A DNA stretch of 64,000 nt from Bacteroidales bacterium (lineage in GTDB: Bacteria > Bacteroidota > Bacteroidia > Bacteroidales > Marinilabiliaceae). Positions within the stretch are counted from its first letter, which is position 1, and each line of letters starts with the position of its first letter. Of the stretch, positions 15,846 through 25,456 are shown piece after piece. Under the pieces are notes generated by a model. It searched no databases. It saw only the letters and a list, made by a program, of their open reading frames with translations, and was not told the origin of the DNA. The DNA lies in contig SUWW01000016.1 of the NCBI GenBank assembly GCA_015061285.1, positions 34,523-98,522 on the forward strand. Reading direction: 5' to 3'. The translations under genes were made by a program, and so were the position numbers.

Positions 15846-17669
15846 CTATGGCATAGTGATTATCATCTGACAATTTTTGCAGTCGAAATTTACTACAAAA
15901 CTATTAGAATCGTCCGAAAGTTTATGAGGCAGTGCCGAACGCATTTCGGGATGTTGTTTTAGGCATGTGCCACGCTCGTGCATAAGGCAAAATTTTGTCG
16001 TCATAACAATTTGACCTCTGTTCTCTTGTTGACATTCATAGCCCAATTCGTTTACCTTGCAACCATGCGACTCGTAGAACTGTTTTGCCTCTTTGTTCGT
16101 TACGTTGCCGCTGCGCATGAGTTCTTGTTGTGGGAATGGTATGTTGCTGCTAATTAGTTTGCAATCAGCTGGTTTGAAATGCTCTATTCGGTTTTTGCTA
16201 TGCATTTCAAGTGCATCGCGGCGCAGCATATTTATGTCGCTTGCGGCCACATGTCTGTTGGCTGCAGTTTCTGTCACTTCAACTGTTGCTGTGTATATGG
16301 TGCCTCCTGTTTTGCTCAATTGGCGAATAGCGTTCTCGCAAGTTGAAGTGGGATTGTTGGCTTGTTCGCTTGGTATTGTCCGCTTTATTTCGGTATGTAC
16401 GCCGTCAGCATCGTTTATATTTATGCTAAACGCTTGTCCATCAAAGTTGTATCTTATGTCTATAGGTATGCAGCGATGTGTATTTTCATGTTTTAGTGTT
16501 GCTTCAAAAGCGGCATCGCTATTGCGGTAAACTTTGTCACCTTGTTGCATACGTATCATTTTAAGTGGCGTCACTCGTTGACCGTCCACTTTGTTGGCTC
16601 TCAGTCCACTTGTTTCGCCATTCTTATGCACTATCAGCAGCCCGTCGCCATTGTGTAGCTCACTTTTGCCATCTATGGTGAAGCTATTCTTTTCTACGCG
16701 GCTGCAATTGCCAATCCATTCGCCCATCGATTTGGGCGTTAGTGGCTGGCTTTGGTGCGCCTGACGACCGTTGAAAAAATATGTTGTAAAACCTCTGTTG
16801 AACGATTTGTAAACGTTTGGCTCAAAATTAGGAATTGTTACACCCGACGAAGCTCGACGCAAATCGGGACGACGAGCCAATATCTCATCAATTATTTTGC
16901 GGTAGTGTAGTGTTACGTTGGCCACATATTCCTTGTCTTTCAATCGACCTTCAATTTTGAACGACGACACGCCTGCATCGATAAGTTTTTCAATATTGTT
17001 CGTTTGGTTGAAATCTTTGAGCGATAGTAGATGTCCTTTTTGCAGAGTGTTTCCATTTTTATCGCTTAGGGTGTATATGTGGCGGCACATTTGGGCACAT
17101 TGACCTCGGTTTGCCGAGCGTCCGCAAGCGGCATAACTCATGAAGCATTGCCCGCTGTAACTAACGCAGAGTGCACCATGGACGAAGCATTCCAAGCGCA
17201 CTGTGGTTGCCTTTGCTATCGTCTTTATCTCGTTTTCTGAAAGTTCACGAGCAAGAACGACCTGTCTAAGTCCAATGTTTTGCCAAAATAGCACTTTGTC
17301 TACTGTGCGATTGTCCATTTGTGTGCTCGCATGTAATTCGATTGGAGGCATGCCATCGCAGAGCAGAGCCGTGTCTTGTATGATGAGTGCGTCCACACCT
17401 ATATTGTATAGTTTCCACGCTAATTGCCGAGCTTGTTCTACCTCATTGTCGAAGAGCAATGTATTGAGAGTTATGTATACGCGAGCACCAACAGTGTGAG
17501 CTTCATTCACAAGAGTTTCGATGTCCGATAAGTCGTTGGCTGCAGCATGACGAGCACTGAAAGCCTCTGCTCCTATGTATATGGCATCAGCACCACAACG
17601 CAACGCTGTGAGTGCGCATTCCAAATCTTTGGCAGGCGACAAAAGTTCTATTTCGTTTCGCGTTTGCAT
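15846..17669 (-). CDS. Peptidase U32 family protein (RlhA/YegQ-like) with C-terminal collagenase-like region
   Basis: About 607 residues from the ATG at 17669, just before 'NEIELLSPAKDLECALTALR'; the upstream ATG at 17744 would read through a terminator hairpin and the 3' end of a structured RNA, so it is rejected. The N-terminal half is the U32 TIM-like barrel: 'GADAIYIGAEAFSAR', 'LHASTQM' and the family signature 'ECFVHGALCVSYSGQCFMS'. A Cys cluster ('CGRSANRGQCAQMCR') and three later cysteines fit the iron-sulfur proteins of this group that hydroxylate tRNA or rRNA bases. The C-terminal part matches the long U32 type. It is the first protein gene of the tat-kdsC run and lies 16 bp after the terminator of the 6S-like RNA. 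Confidence 0.85.
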   Translation of the reverse strand: MQTRNEIELLSPAKDLECALTALRCGADAIYIGAEAFSARHAAANDLSDIETLVNEAHTVGARVYITLNTLLFDNEVEQARQLAWKLYNIGVDALIIQDTALLCDGMPPIELHASTQMDNRTVDKVLFWQNIGLRQVVLARELSENEIKTIAKATTVRLECFVHGALCVSYSGQCFMSYAACGRSANRGQCAQMCRHIYTLSDKNGNTLQKGHLLSLKDFNQTNNIEKLIDAGVSSFKIEGRLKDKEYVANVTLHYRKIIDEILARRPDLRRASSGVTIPNFEPNVYKSFNRGFTTYFFNGRQAHQSQPLTPKSMGEWIGNCSRVEKNSFTIDGKSELHNGDGLLIVHKNGETSGLRANKVDGQRVTPLKMIRMQQGDKVYRNSDAAFEATLKHENTHRCIPIDIRYNFDGQAFSININDADGVHTEIKRTIPSEQANNPTSTCENAIRQLSKTGGTIYTATVEVTETAANRHVAASDINMLRRDALEMHSKNRIEHFKPADCKLISSNIPFPQQELMRSGNVTNKEAKQFYESHGCKVNELGYECQQENRGQIVMTTKFCLMHERGTCLKQHPEMRSALPHKLSDDSNSFVVNFDCKNCQMIITMP

Positions 17670-17684
17670 ATCTATGTTGTTGAT

Positions 17685-17725
17685 TATCAAAAGAGAAGGC
17701 GAGCTTTGTTGTTTAGCTCGCCTTC
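17685..17725 (-). terminator. Terminator of the 6S-like RNA, overlapping the U32 leader
   Basis: On the minus strand GAAGGCGAGC (17725-17716) and GCTCGCCTTC (17704-17695) make a perfect ten-pair stem with an 11-nt loop. TCTTTT follows. The U32 start codon lies only 16 bp downstream. Confidence 0.8.
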
Positions 17726-17737
17726 CTTCTATATTAG

Positions 17738-17916
17738 GCCGCATCGTGGATTAATCAAACTCCTACGAATAGGAATTGGGGGCTGTGCTGCGTTGTAATC
17801 TTCCGTGCCGTAAACGACAACCACTTGCGTGGCGAAGCCCGCCATTGCAACACTTAAGCTTGTCCCGTGAAGATTTATTTAATGTTGAGTTTGACAATCA
17901 ATAAATCCGATGCGGC
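17738..17916 (-). ncRNA. ssrS: 6S RNA-like structured RNA (Bacteroidales-1 type)
   Basis: About 180 nt on the minus strand with a closing helix typical of 6S RNA. The 5' end GCCGCATCG (17916-17908) is the exact complement of the 3' end CGATGCGGC (17746-17738). Further in, GGATT pairs with AATCC and TCAAACTC pairs with GAGTTTGA. The middle is less paired and holds a small TGGCG/CGCCA hairpin. A TATCTTTG -7 box lies upstream and a strong terminator downstream. 6S RNA binds housekeeping RNA polymerase by mimicking an open promoter. The family call rests on shape, size and context, so another structured RNA remains possible. Confidence 0.6.
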
Positions 17917-17938
17917 TTTTTTCTTCTTGCTTATGCAG

Positions 17939-17946
17939 CAAAGATA
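17939..17946 (-). promoter_or_regulatory. -7 box of the 6S-like RNA gene
   Basis: Minus-strand TATCTTTG fits TAnnTTTG. A start near 17932 would put about 16 nt before the closing helix of the RNA. The remaining bases up to 18060 hold no gene I can support. Confidence 0.55.
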
Positions 17947-18060
17947 CATGCAATTACTTGTTTTGTGCCACCGCAGCACTATTGTTTATTAGTTTTCTTT
18001 GGTGTAAATTATCAAATTTTTTGCGCGGCTTTTCTGCTTTGGCAGTGGGTTTCTGGCTTA

Positions 18061-20436
18061 TTATTCAACCACTTTTAGTCGCGCAAATTTCAAGAGCAAG
18101 TGCTTAGTACCTACGTTTCTAAATTCTATGGTTAGCTTCGTCGATGCTCCTACTCCATCGATGCCTTTCACTTCGCCCATACCAAAGGTGTCGTGCATTA
18201 CGTGCGTACCTACGTAAATCTTCTGATTGCCATATTCTATAGCGTCCGAATTGACGTTCATTGCTGGTGCTGAAGTGTTTGGCGTAGGTATTACGCGCTT
18301 CATCTGCTTGGGTACAATAACTGGACGCGAACTCTCGTAGCGATTGCTGTTGTAATTATTGCCGTAGCTATTGCGCTGCCCATAACTACCTTGTTGATAA
18401 CGATTTTGCCAAGGATTTTCGCTGCGATTTACTTTGAACGTGGGTTCGCTCTGTGTGCGCTTATCGCAATATTTATCATCAATATCGCTAATGAAGCGTG
18501 ATGGTCGAGCCGAAGTGCGGTTGCCATACATAAAACGCGATGTGGTGTAGGTTATTGTCACTGCCTTCATTGCGCGTGTGATGGCTACGTAGAATAGTCG
18601 GCGTTCCTCTTCGAGTTGCACTGGGTTTTGTGAGCTTTGCGAGCTTGGAAAAATCTCTTCCTCTACGCCAATTATGAATACGTATGGAAATTCCAAGCCT
18701 TTGCTCGAGTGGATTGTCATTAGCGAAACGCTGTTGCGCTCGTTTTTGTCGTTTTCTACGTCGGACACCAAAGCCACGTCGGTCAGATACGTATTTATGT
18801 CGGCTGGCTCGCCCTCTTCTTCTTGCTGTTGAGCAAACATCTCCACGGCGTTTATAAGCTCGTTGACGTTGTCGAGTCGTTCTTTGCCGTCGCGGTCGTC
18901 TTTTTGTGCATTGAGGTCGTTGATGATGCCCGATTTGCGTATAGCCTCTTTGGCGAATGTGTTGGCGGGCATTTCAGCGGCTGTAACTATCAAATCTTCT
19001 ATTATGCTGCGGAAACCGAGCACTTTCTTTATCGTTCCTGCGTTCAGCCCGATGGCAGTCAGGTGCTCAAGAGTCATTGCGTCCCAAGCGCTGATGTTGT
19101 TTTCGGAAGCGTAGCGAAAAATCTTCTCTTGCGTAGTGTCGCCAATGCCGCGTGCTGGGTAATTTATCACACGACGGAGCGACTCCATATCGGTTTGGTT
19201 GACAGCTAAGCGGAAATATGCAATGACATCTTTCACCTCCTTGCGTTGGTAGAAAGCTTGTCCGCCGTAGATTCTGCAAGGAATACCGGCCAAACGGAGT
19301 TGCTCTTCCACATTTCGCGATTGTGCATTTGCACGATAAAGCACAGCAAAATCCGAAGGTGAGAGGTGCTCGTATCGTATGCGCGAGGCAATCTCTTTAC
19401 CTATGTATGCAGCCTCATCAATATCGCTATGCATAGCCAGAATATGAATCTTCTCACCTTCGTCGCCAGCAGAGAAGATGGTTTTATGTATCTGGTTGGT
19501 ATTCTGACTTATAAGAGAATTGGCAGCGTCGACAATGTTTTGCGTCGAACGATAGTTTTGCTCAAGTTTATACAGATGATAATCGGGATAATCTTGGCTG
19601 AAACTCAGTATGTTCTCTATGCGAGCGCCACGGAAACTGTAGATACTCTGCGCATCGTCGCCCACAACGCAGATATTGCGATGGCGTTCTACGAGCTTGC
19701 GTATAATTATGTATTGTGAGCGGTTAGTGTCTTGATACTCATCGACGAGTAAGAAGCGAAATTTGTCTTGATACTTATGCAAAACCGCCTCGTTGTCTTT
19801 GAAAAGGCGGTTGGTGTACAGCAGCAAATCGTCGAAGTCGAGAGCGTTGGCTTTGCGACATTCGGCGGCGTAGCGAGCATAAATAGCACCCATCTGAGTG
19901 CGTTGCGATGCACGGTCGCGAGCCGCAAAGTTGGCATCGTTGGCGTAGGCTTGAGGCGACACGAGGTCGTTTTTGGCTGCCGAAATGGCCGATAACACTT
20001 GCGAAGGCTTGTAAACCTTGTCGTCGAGTTTCATCTCCTTCACAATGCTCTTTATGAGCGATTGCGAGTCGGCGGTGTCGTAAATAGTGAAACTCGACGA
20101 CAAGCCGAGACTCTCAGCCTCCATACGTAGAATTTTGGCGAAAATGGAGTGGAATGTCCCCATCCACAATTGGCGAGCTACGTTGTCGCCCACAATTTTG
20201 GCTATGCGCTCTTTCATCTCTTGCGCTGCCTTTTTGGTGAACGTCAGTGCCAATATGTTGTAGGGCTTTACGCCTTTGGATAATAAGTATGCAATGCGAT
20301 ATGTCAGCACTCGAGTTTTTCCCGAACCTGCACCTGCAATAACCAACATTGGACCTTCGATATTGGTGACGGCTGCGCGTTGTGGTGGGTTGAGCGTGCT
20401 GAGCTGCTCTTGCAATGCTTGGCTTATCTCTTCCAT
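18061..20436 (-). CDS. uvrD: ATP-dependent DNA helicase PcrA/UvrD (SF1A)
   Basis: 791 residues, full length for the family; a 3'-to-5' helicase in excision repair and in removing RecA or stalled polymerases. The N-terminus 'TLNPPQRAAVTNIEGPMLVIAGAGSGKTRVL' gives the Q-motif and Walker A. Motif II is 'LLVDEYQDTNRSQY', motif III 'VVGDDAQSIYSFRGA', motif IV 'LEQNYRST', motif V 'SLMTIHSSKGLEFPYVFIIG' and motif VI 'EEERRLFYVAITRA'. The C-terminus 'VGTHVMHDTFGMGEV' is the PcrA-type Tudor-like domain that contacts RNA polymerase. It follows the ABC permease gene by 22 bp and may share its transcript. Confidence 0.95.
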   Translation of the reverse strand: MEEISQALQEQLSTLNPPQRAAVTNIEGPMLVIAGAGSGKTRVLTYRIAYLLSKGVKPYNILALTFTKKAAQEMKERIAKIVGDNVARQLWMGTFHSIFAKILRMEAESLGLSSSFTIYDTADSQSLIKSIVKEMKLDDKVYKPSQVLSAISAAKNDLVSPQAYANDANFAARDRASQRTQMGAIYARYAAECRKANALDFDDLLLYTNRLFKDNEAVLHKYQDKFRFLLVDEYQDTNRSQYIIIRKLVERHRNICVVGDDAQSIYSFRGARIENILSFSQDYPDYHLYKLEQNYRSTQNIVDAANSLISQNTNQIHKTIFSAGDEGEKIHILAMHSDIDEAAYIGKEIASRIRYEHLSPSDFAVLYRANAQSRNVEEQLRLAGIPCRIYGGQAFYQRKEVKDVIAYFRLAVNQTDMESLRRVINYPARGIGDTTQEKIFRYASENNISAWDAMTLEHLTAIGLNAGTIKKVLGFRSIIEDLIVTAAEMPANTFAKEAIRKSGIINDLNAQKDDRDGKERLDNVNELINAVEMFAQQQEEEGEPADINTYLTDVALVSDVENDKNERNSVSLMTIHSSKGLEFPYVFIIGVEEEIFPSSQSSQNPVQLEEERRLFYVAITRAMKAVTITYTTSRFMYGNRTSARPSRFISDIDDKYCDKRTQSEPTFKVNRSENPWQNRYQQGSYGQRNSYGNNYNSNRYESSRPVIVPKQMKRVIPTPNTSAPAMNVNSDAIEYGNQKIYVGTHVMHDTFGMGEVKGIDGVGASTKLTIEFRNVGTKHLLLKFARLKVVE

Positions 20437-20458
20437 TTCGTCTGTTTTGCTTCTTACG

Positions 20459-21775
20459 TTAATTTGATTGTTTGAACCAGCGCCACAACTCTTTTAGCGT
20501 TGCTGTTTTGCCATACATAAGTATGCCTACGCGGTAGATGCGTGAGGCTATCCAAATGAATAGTATTATTGTGGCTATCAATAATATACATGCTGTGATT
20601 ATCTGCCATGCAGGTACACCGAATGGCAAGCGTGCCATCATAACTATAGGCGATGTGAATGGTATAATCGATGACCAAATGGCCAATGCACCGTTAGGGT
20701 CGCGGAATGATGCTATAGCAAGATATATCGACACGATTATTGGCAACATAACTAATATGGATAACTGTTGTCCTTCACCTGGGTTGTCGACTCCAGAACC
20801 TACCGAAGCAAAGAGTGTAGCGTAGAGCAAAATGCCGCCAAATGTGAAGAATAGGAAGGCTGCCGAAATGCCAATAAGGTTCAATCCGTTAAGCGCATTC
20901 CATACACTTGCCGCCATCGAATCGTCCACTGCAGCGGTCTCGGCTGGTAGATCGCCTACAGCAGCCGATTGCAGAAATTGTCCGCCGACGTTCATCATTA
21001 TGCCGCCCAAAATTATCCAGCAAAGCACTTGTGTGAGAGCCACGCCAACGATGCCAAATATCTTACCTATAAGCAGTTGACGCGGTTTTACGGAAGCCAC
21101 AAGGACCTCCATAATGCGGTTGTTTTTCTCCTCTATGACGCCCGTCATCACCATTGAACCATAAATGCATAAGAATATATATATAATCATCGATGTAACA
21201 GTGGCTATGATGATGGAAACCATTGAGTTAGTTTCGTTCTCGTCGCCCTCTTTGCTTATGTTGATGGTGCTAATGGTGGCGTGTACGTTATTTATGTTGG
21301 TGAGGAGCGAGTCGAGGCCTTCGGAAACACCGGAGTGTGCGGCGGCAAAATCGGCTACAATCTCTTTGCGAACCATGTCGCGTAGGTCGTGTTCGATGTG
21401 CTCGCTAACGTCGACCGGCAATGCTTCCGAAGAATAGAGTTTTGCGTTGCCTTGCTTGGTTGGTGTGTCGCTTATGAGTAGAAAGCCATCTAAGTTGTTG
21501 GCCTTTAGATCTTTTTTTAGCGAATCCTCGTTGGTTTGTGAGTCGAGAATGGTGAAGTTTACAAAATCGGTGTTTGTTAGCTTATCGCCGTATCGTTCGG
21601 TGCGGTCTATCACGCCAACGTTGCTCGAAGTGGTGGTGCCAACCATCTCTATGATAGTAGGAATGGCCATAAGTAGCAGCATAAGTATAGGACCAAGCAG
21701 CGTGACTACTATGAAGCCTTTGGTGCGCACGTGAGTGAGATATTCTCGCTTTATGATGAGAAATGTTTTATTCAT
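20459..21775 (-). CDS. ABC-2 type transporter permease (NatB-like)
   Basis: 438 residues. The N-terminus 'NKTFLIIKREYLTHVRTKGF' is typical of ABC-2/NatB permeases, with a first membrane helix at about 20-42. A large extracytoplasmic domain follows (about 45-180), then five more helices in the C-terminal half. 'EEKNNRIMEVLVASVKPRQLLIGKI' is the coupling motif that touches the ATPase. It pairs with the ATPase gene upstream (24-bp gap). NatAB exports sodium, but in this family substrates vary and cannot be read from sequence. Confidence 0.85.
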   Translation of the reverse strand: MNKTFLIIKREYLTHVRTKGFIVVTLLGPILMLLLMAIPTIIEMVGTTTSSNVGVIDRTERYGDKLTNTDFVNFTILDSQTNEDSLKKDLKANNLDGFLLISDTPTKQGNAKLYSSEALPVDVSEHIEHDLRDMVRKEIVADFAAAHSGVSEGLDSLLTNINNVHATISTINISKEGDENETNSMVSIIIATVTSMIIYIFLCIYGSMVMTGVIEEKNNRIMEVLVASVKPRQLLIGKIFGIVGVALTQVLCWIILGGIMMNVGGQFLQSAAVGDLPAETAAVDDSMAASVWNALNGLNLIGISAAFLFFTFGGILLYATLFASVGSGVDNPGEGQQLSILVMLPIIVSIYLAIASFRDPNGALAIWSSIIPFTSPIVMMARLPFGVPAWQIITACILLIATIILFIWIASRIYRVGILMYGKTATLKELWRWFKQSN

Positions 21776-21799
21776 TGTATATGCTTTTATGTCAGGTGG

Positions 21800-22714
21800 T
21801 TACTGATTGTTCTGTTTGGAAACGAGTTGTATAAATATGTCGTTGATAGATGGTAGAATTTCGTGGAATTGCACGAGTTCTACATTTGCCGCAATGCGTC
21901 TGATGAGTTCTGCGGGAGAGGTCTCGTTGGTGGCTTCTACCACAGCATCGGTGTAGTTGTTTTCGGTTTTGGCATCGCTAATTTTTATGCCCTCTATCGA
22001 GAATGGAGTTTCGGTGGTGCGATATTTTATAGCGAATTTGTTCTGCTTGAATTGCTGTTTTATGTCGGCCACCGAGCCGCTTAGCACGGCGTGAGAGTTG
22101 TTTATGAGCGTAATATCGTTGCAAAGCTCTTCTACCGACTCCATATTATGCGTAGAGAAAATTATGGTAGCGCCTTTTTGACGGAGTTCGGCAATTTCGC
22201 TCTTCAGCAAGTTGGCGTTCACTGGGTCGAAACCGCTGAATGGCTCGTCGAAGATGAGAAGTTTGGGCTCGTGTAGCACAGTAACTATGAATTGCACTTT
22301 CTGCTGCATACCTTTCGACAGTTCGCCTATTTTCTTGTCCCACCAACTCATTATGTCGAATTTCTCGAACCAATATTTCAGTTTTACAAGCGCATCGTGG
22401 CGGCTCATGCCTTTGAGTTGCGCGAGGTATAGTGCCTGCTCGCCGACTTTCATTTTGCGGTAGAGTCCACGTTCTTCGGGCAAGTAGCCAATGTGCTCAA
22501 CGTCGCTATCGACCATTGGTCGTCCGCCAAGCATCACTGTGCCACTGTCGGGGAGAGTAATGCGGTTTATTATTCTTATAAAAGTTGTCTTGCCCGCACC
22601 ATTGGGTCCCAAAAGTCCATAGATGCTGCCTTCTTCAACCTCGATGTTGAGGTTGTCGAGCACGTGTTTAGTGCCATACGTCTTGTTGACGTCGATAGCT
22701 TGTAAATATTTCAT
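21800..22714 (-). CDS. ABC transporter ATP-binding protein (NatA-like)
   Basis: 304 residues. Walker A is 'GLLGPNGAGKTTFIR' (about 33-47), the Q-loop 'IGYLPEERGLYRKMKV', the signature 'LSKGMQQKVQFIV', Walker B 'LLIFDEPFSGFDPVN' and the switch His is in 'IIFSTHNMESVEEL'. A C-terminal domain of about 80 residues follows, as in DUF4162-bearing exporters. It energises the permease encoded directly downstream. The start codon lies 26 bp after the glucosaminidase gene, so these genes may be one transcript. Confidence 0.9.
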   Translation of the reverse strand: MKYLQAIDVNKTYGTKHVLDNLNIEVEEGSIYGLLGPNGAGKTTFIRIINRITLPDSGTVMLGGRPMVDSDVEHIGYLPEERGLYRKMKVGEQALYLAQLKGMSRHDALVKLKYWFEKFDIMSWWDKKIGELSKGMQQKVQFIVTVLHEPKLLIFDEPFSGFDPVNANLLKSEIAELRQKGATIIFSTHNMESVEELCNDITLINNSHAVLSGSVADIKQQFKQNKFAIKYRTTETPFSIEGIKISDAKTENNYTDAVVEATNETSPAELIRRIAANVELVQFHEILPSINDIFIQLVSKQNNQ

Positions 22715-22740
22715 AGTTAGTTATATAAGTATGTAAGTGA

Positions 22741-23712
22741 TTACTTAGAAGAGCGCAAATTTAACACTTCGCCCGTAGCCGGTTCTTGACCTACTGCCAT
22801 GTGGTTGAATCGGCGCAAACGGCGAAGTTTCATGCCATATTTATGCGCTATAGACCACATGGTGTCGCCTTCGCGCACGGTGTGAGTCTGGCAATCAGAG
22901 TGGGCGCGATTGCGTTTTGAGCGTATGTATAAATATTTCATATCGCCAATTTTTGCCGATGCGTCCAAGTCGTTATAACGAAGCAACTCGCTGACCATCA
23001 AGTGAAATTCGCGAGCAATGCCTTCCCATGTGTCGCCCTTTATCACTTTTATGTAGCGGACGCCGTTGTTGTACTCCACTTTGTGGACGTGTATTGGGTT
23101 GATCATGAACGATGCATCGACACGAATGACTGGTGCGTCGTAGATTTCAGTCTTTGAAGTCTCGTCGGTAGATGCAACTACGGTGTTATTGCGCTGAATG
23201 TCAGTGTACTCATCGCTATCGTATTGTGCAAGGTTGAGTTGCTCAATGATAGTTATAAGTCGTTCTGGGTAATTGGGGTCGGTAGCATAACCGCACTTCG
23301 AAAGCCCTTCGGCCCAACCTTTATAGTCGGTTGAATTGAGTTGAAAAAGAGAGGCATAGCGTGGCTTCGAAACGAGGAAGTCGGTGTGGTCGTCATACGA
23401 TTCTTCGGCAGAATTGTAGCTACGGAAGCACTCCTGCTTTTGGTCGTCGTCGTGGTAGGCTGTGGCACCAGTCCAACCGCCTGCGCATTTTATGCCGAAG
23501 TGGTTGTTGGCGTTCACTGCTAAATAGCTATTACCGCAATCGCTTTCCAGAATACCTTGTGCCAAAGTTATCGACGCTGGTATGCCCGAACGCTTCATCT
23601 CGTCTATAGCCTTGTCTTTATACATACTTACATATTGCTCTCGTGTGATGCGTTGAGCGGTTACTGATAGTGTCAGTCCTATGGCGAATATTGTTATTAT
23701 TATGTTTTTCAT
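22741..23712 (-). CDS. Glucosaminidase (GH73-type) with two LysM repeats
   Basis: 323 residues with a Sec signal (cleavage near 'VTAQ'). The enzyme domain (about 25-165) shows 'IPASITLAQGILESDCGNSYLA', where the Glu is the expected catalytic acid, then 'NNHFGIKCAGGWTG', 'YDDHTDFL' and 'GLSKCGYATDPNYPERLI'. These are hallmarks of beta-N-acetylglucosaminidases that cut peptidoglycan. Two LysM modules (about 215-260 and 275-320; 'VREGDTMWSIAHKYGM') bind the sugar chain. It should act in the periplasm or at the cell surface in wall remodelling. It lies upstream of the ABC exporter genes. Confidence 0.9.
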   Translation of the reverse strand: MKNIIITIFAIGLTLSVTAQRITREQYVSMYKDKAIDEMKRSGIPASITLAQGILESDCGNSYLAVNANNHFGIKCAGGWTGATAYHDDDQKQECFRSYNSAEESYDDHTDFLVSKPRYASLFQLNSTDYKGWAEGLSKCGYATDPNYPERLITIIEQLNLAQYDSDEYTDIQRNNTVVASTDETSKTEIYDAPVIRVDASFMINPIHVHKVEYNNGVRYIKVIKGDTWEGIAREFHLMVSELLRYNDLDASAKIGDMKYLYIRSKRNRAHSDCQTHTVREGDTMWSIAHKYGMKLRRLRRFNHMAVGQEPATGEVLNLRSSK

Positions 23713-23719
23713 TATGTAT

Positions 23720-23789
23720 AAAGTTTAGAGTGTAAAGTTTAGAGTGTAAAGTTTAGAGAGTAGAGTTTAGAGTGTAAAGTTTAGAATTC
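23720..23789. repeat. Five 14-bp tandem repeats
   Basis: Units of AAAGTTTAGAGTGT begin at 23720, 23734, 23748, 23762 and 23776; the first two are identical and the last three carry a few changes. The array lies just upstream of the glucosaminidase gene and downstream of prfC, so it falls in its leader or promoter region. Confidence 0.85.
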
Positions 23790-23835
23790 AAATGTATATC
23801 TACACTACGTTATAATCTCTCTGCTCTCCACTAAA

Positions 23836-25416
23836 TCAGAACTCCGAAGTGAAATGGAACTTGATGTGCTTGAAGCCTTCAAGAGCCATTTGTAGCATAT
23901 AGTTCGACTCTGCCAAAAATACATCACGGCCATCTTTATCTTTAGCCATGTATTGCACTTTTCGCTTCTTAAACTCTGCAAGTTCAGCGTCATCATCGCT
24001 TTCTATCCAACATGCTTTGTAGAGCGCAATGGGTTCATAGCGACATGCAGCTTGATACTCGTGAAGCAAACGATATTGTATGACTTCAAATTGTAGTGCG
24101 CCTACAGTACCAATAATCTTGCGGCCATTGAACTGATGCACAAAAAGTTGAGCCACACCTTCGTCCATAAGTTGGTCGATGCCTTTGGCAAGTTGCTTTT
24201 GCTTCATAGGATCGTCGTTCTCTATGTAGCGGAAAAGTTCAGGCGAGAAACTTGGTATGCCTTTGAAATTAAGTATTTCGCCTTCGGTGAGCGAGTCGCT
24301 AATCTTGAAGTTGCCACTATCTGGAATACCTACGATGTCGCCAGGATAGGCCTCGTCGATGATAGATTTCTTATCGGCCATAAACGCCGTTGGGCTTGAG
24401 AATTTCAAGTCTTTATTTAGACGAACGTGGTGGTAGCTCTTGTTGCGTTCGAATTTGCCGCTGCACACCTTCACAAAGGCAATGCGGTTACGGTGGTTAG
24501 GGTCCATATTGGCGTGTATCTTGAACACGAAGCCGCTAAATTTCTCTTCCTCGGGGTTCACAAGGCGCTTGTCGGTTACAGCGGGTTGGGGCGATGGCGC
24601 TATTTTGAGAAAACAATGCAGCAACTCTCGTACGCCAAAATTGTTGAGTGCCGAACCAAAAAATACCGGTGCAACCTCGGCACGTAGATAACTATCGACA
24701 TCAAATTCGGGATAAACGCCTTCGATAGTCTCCAACTCTTCGCGGAGAGTGGCTGCTGGCGCGTCGCCTATCATTTCGTCAAGCGTCTTGTCGTTGATGT
24801 CGCTTATGCCGACGCCTTCTGTTATAGTTTGTTTGCTCGCTTGGAAGAGGTAAAGGTTGTTTTCGTAAATATTGAAAACGCCTTTGAAAAGTTCGCCGTT
24901 GCCTATAGGCCACGAGAGAGGGCGTACTTTTATTTGAAGCTCCTTTTCAACCTCGTCGAGAATGTCGAATGGATCGTTGCAAGGACGGTCGAGTTTGTTC
25001 ACAAACACCATCACAGGTGTTTTTCTCATGCGACAAACTTCCATAAGTTTACGCGTCTGTGCCTCAACGCCTTTGGCAGCGTCGATAACTATGATACAAC
25101 TATCTACAGCCGTTAGCGTACGGAATGTGTCTTCTTGGAAATCTTGGTGACCTGGCGTATCGAGAATGTTTACCTTGTAGCCGTCGTATTCGAATCCCAT
25201 AACCGAAGTCGCAACCGAAATACCGCGTTGCTTCTCAATCTCCATAAAGTCGGACGTTGCTGTCTTCTTTATCTTGTTCGATTTTACGGCACCTGCCACG
25301 TGAATAGCACCACCGAAAAGTAACAACTTCTCGGTCAAGGTTGTTTTTCCTGCGTCAGGGTGACTAATTATGGCAAATGTGCGACGTCGTTTTATTTCGT
25401 CTGTAAATGAGGTCAT
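23836..25416 (-). CDS. prfC: Peptide chain release factor 3
   Basis: 526 residues, the standard RF3 size. RF3 is a GTPase that removes RF1/RF2 from the ribosome after termination. G1 is '[16 protein letters not shown]', the switch region '[17 protein letters not shown]', G3 '[10 protein letters not shown]', and G4 '[12 protein letters not shown]'. The C-terminal '[17 protein letters not shown]' is characteristic of RF3 and separates it from EF-G. It lies 40 bp after plsC on the same strand. Confidence 0.95.
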   Translation of the reverse strand: MTSFTDEIKRRRTFAIISHPDAGKTTLTEKLLLFGGAIHVAGAVKSNKIKKTATSDFMEIEKQRGISVATSVMGFEYDGYKVNILDTPGHQDFQEDTFRTLTAVDSCIIVIDAAKGVEAQTRKLMEVCRMRKTPVMVFVNKLDRPCNDPFDILDEVEKELQIKVRPLSWPIGNGELFKGVFNIYENNLYLFQASKQTITEGVGISDINDKTLDEMIGDAPAATLREELETIEGVYPEFDVDSYLRAEVAPVFFGSALNNFGVRELLHCFLKIAPSPQPAVTDKRLVNPEEEKFSGFVFKIHANMDPNHRNRIAFVKVCSGKFERNKSYHHVRLNKDLKFSSPTAFMADKKSIIDEAYPGDIVGIPDSGNFKISDSLTEGEILNFKGIPSFSPELFRYIENDDPMKQKQLAKGIDQLMDEGVAQLFVHQFNGRKIIGTVGALQFEVIQYRLLHEYQAACRYEPIALYKACWIESDDDAELAEFKKRKVQYMAKDKDGRDVFLAESNYMLQMALEGFKHIKFHFTSEF

Positions 25417-25456
25417 TGTATTTCGTTTTTTTCTATTTATACGTATTTATAAATAA

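Noticed and set aside
17910..18107. Plus-strand frame of 65 codons, hydrophobic
   Set aside because: It overlaps the promoter and 5' end of the 6S-like RNA and the uvrD 3' end, and has no recognisable features.
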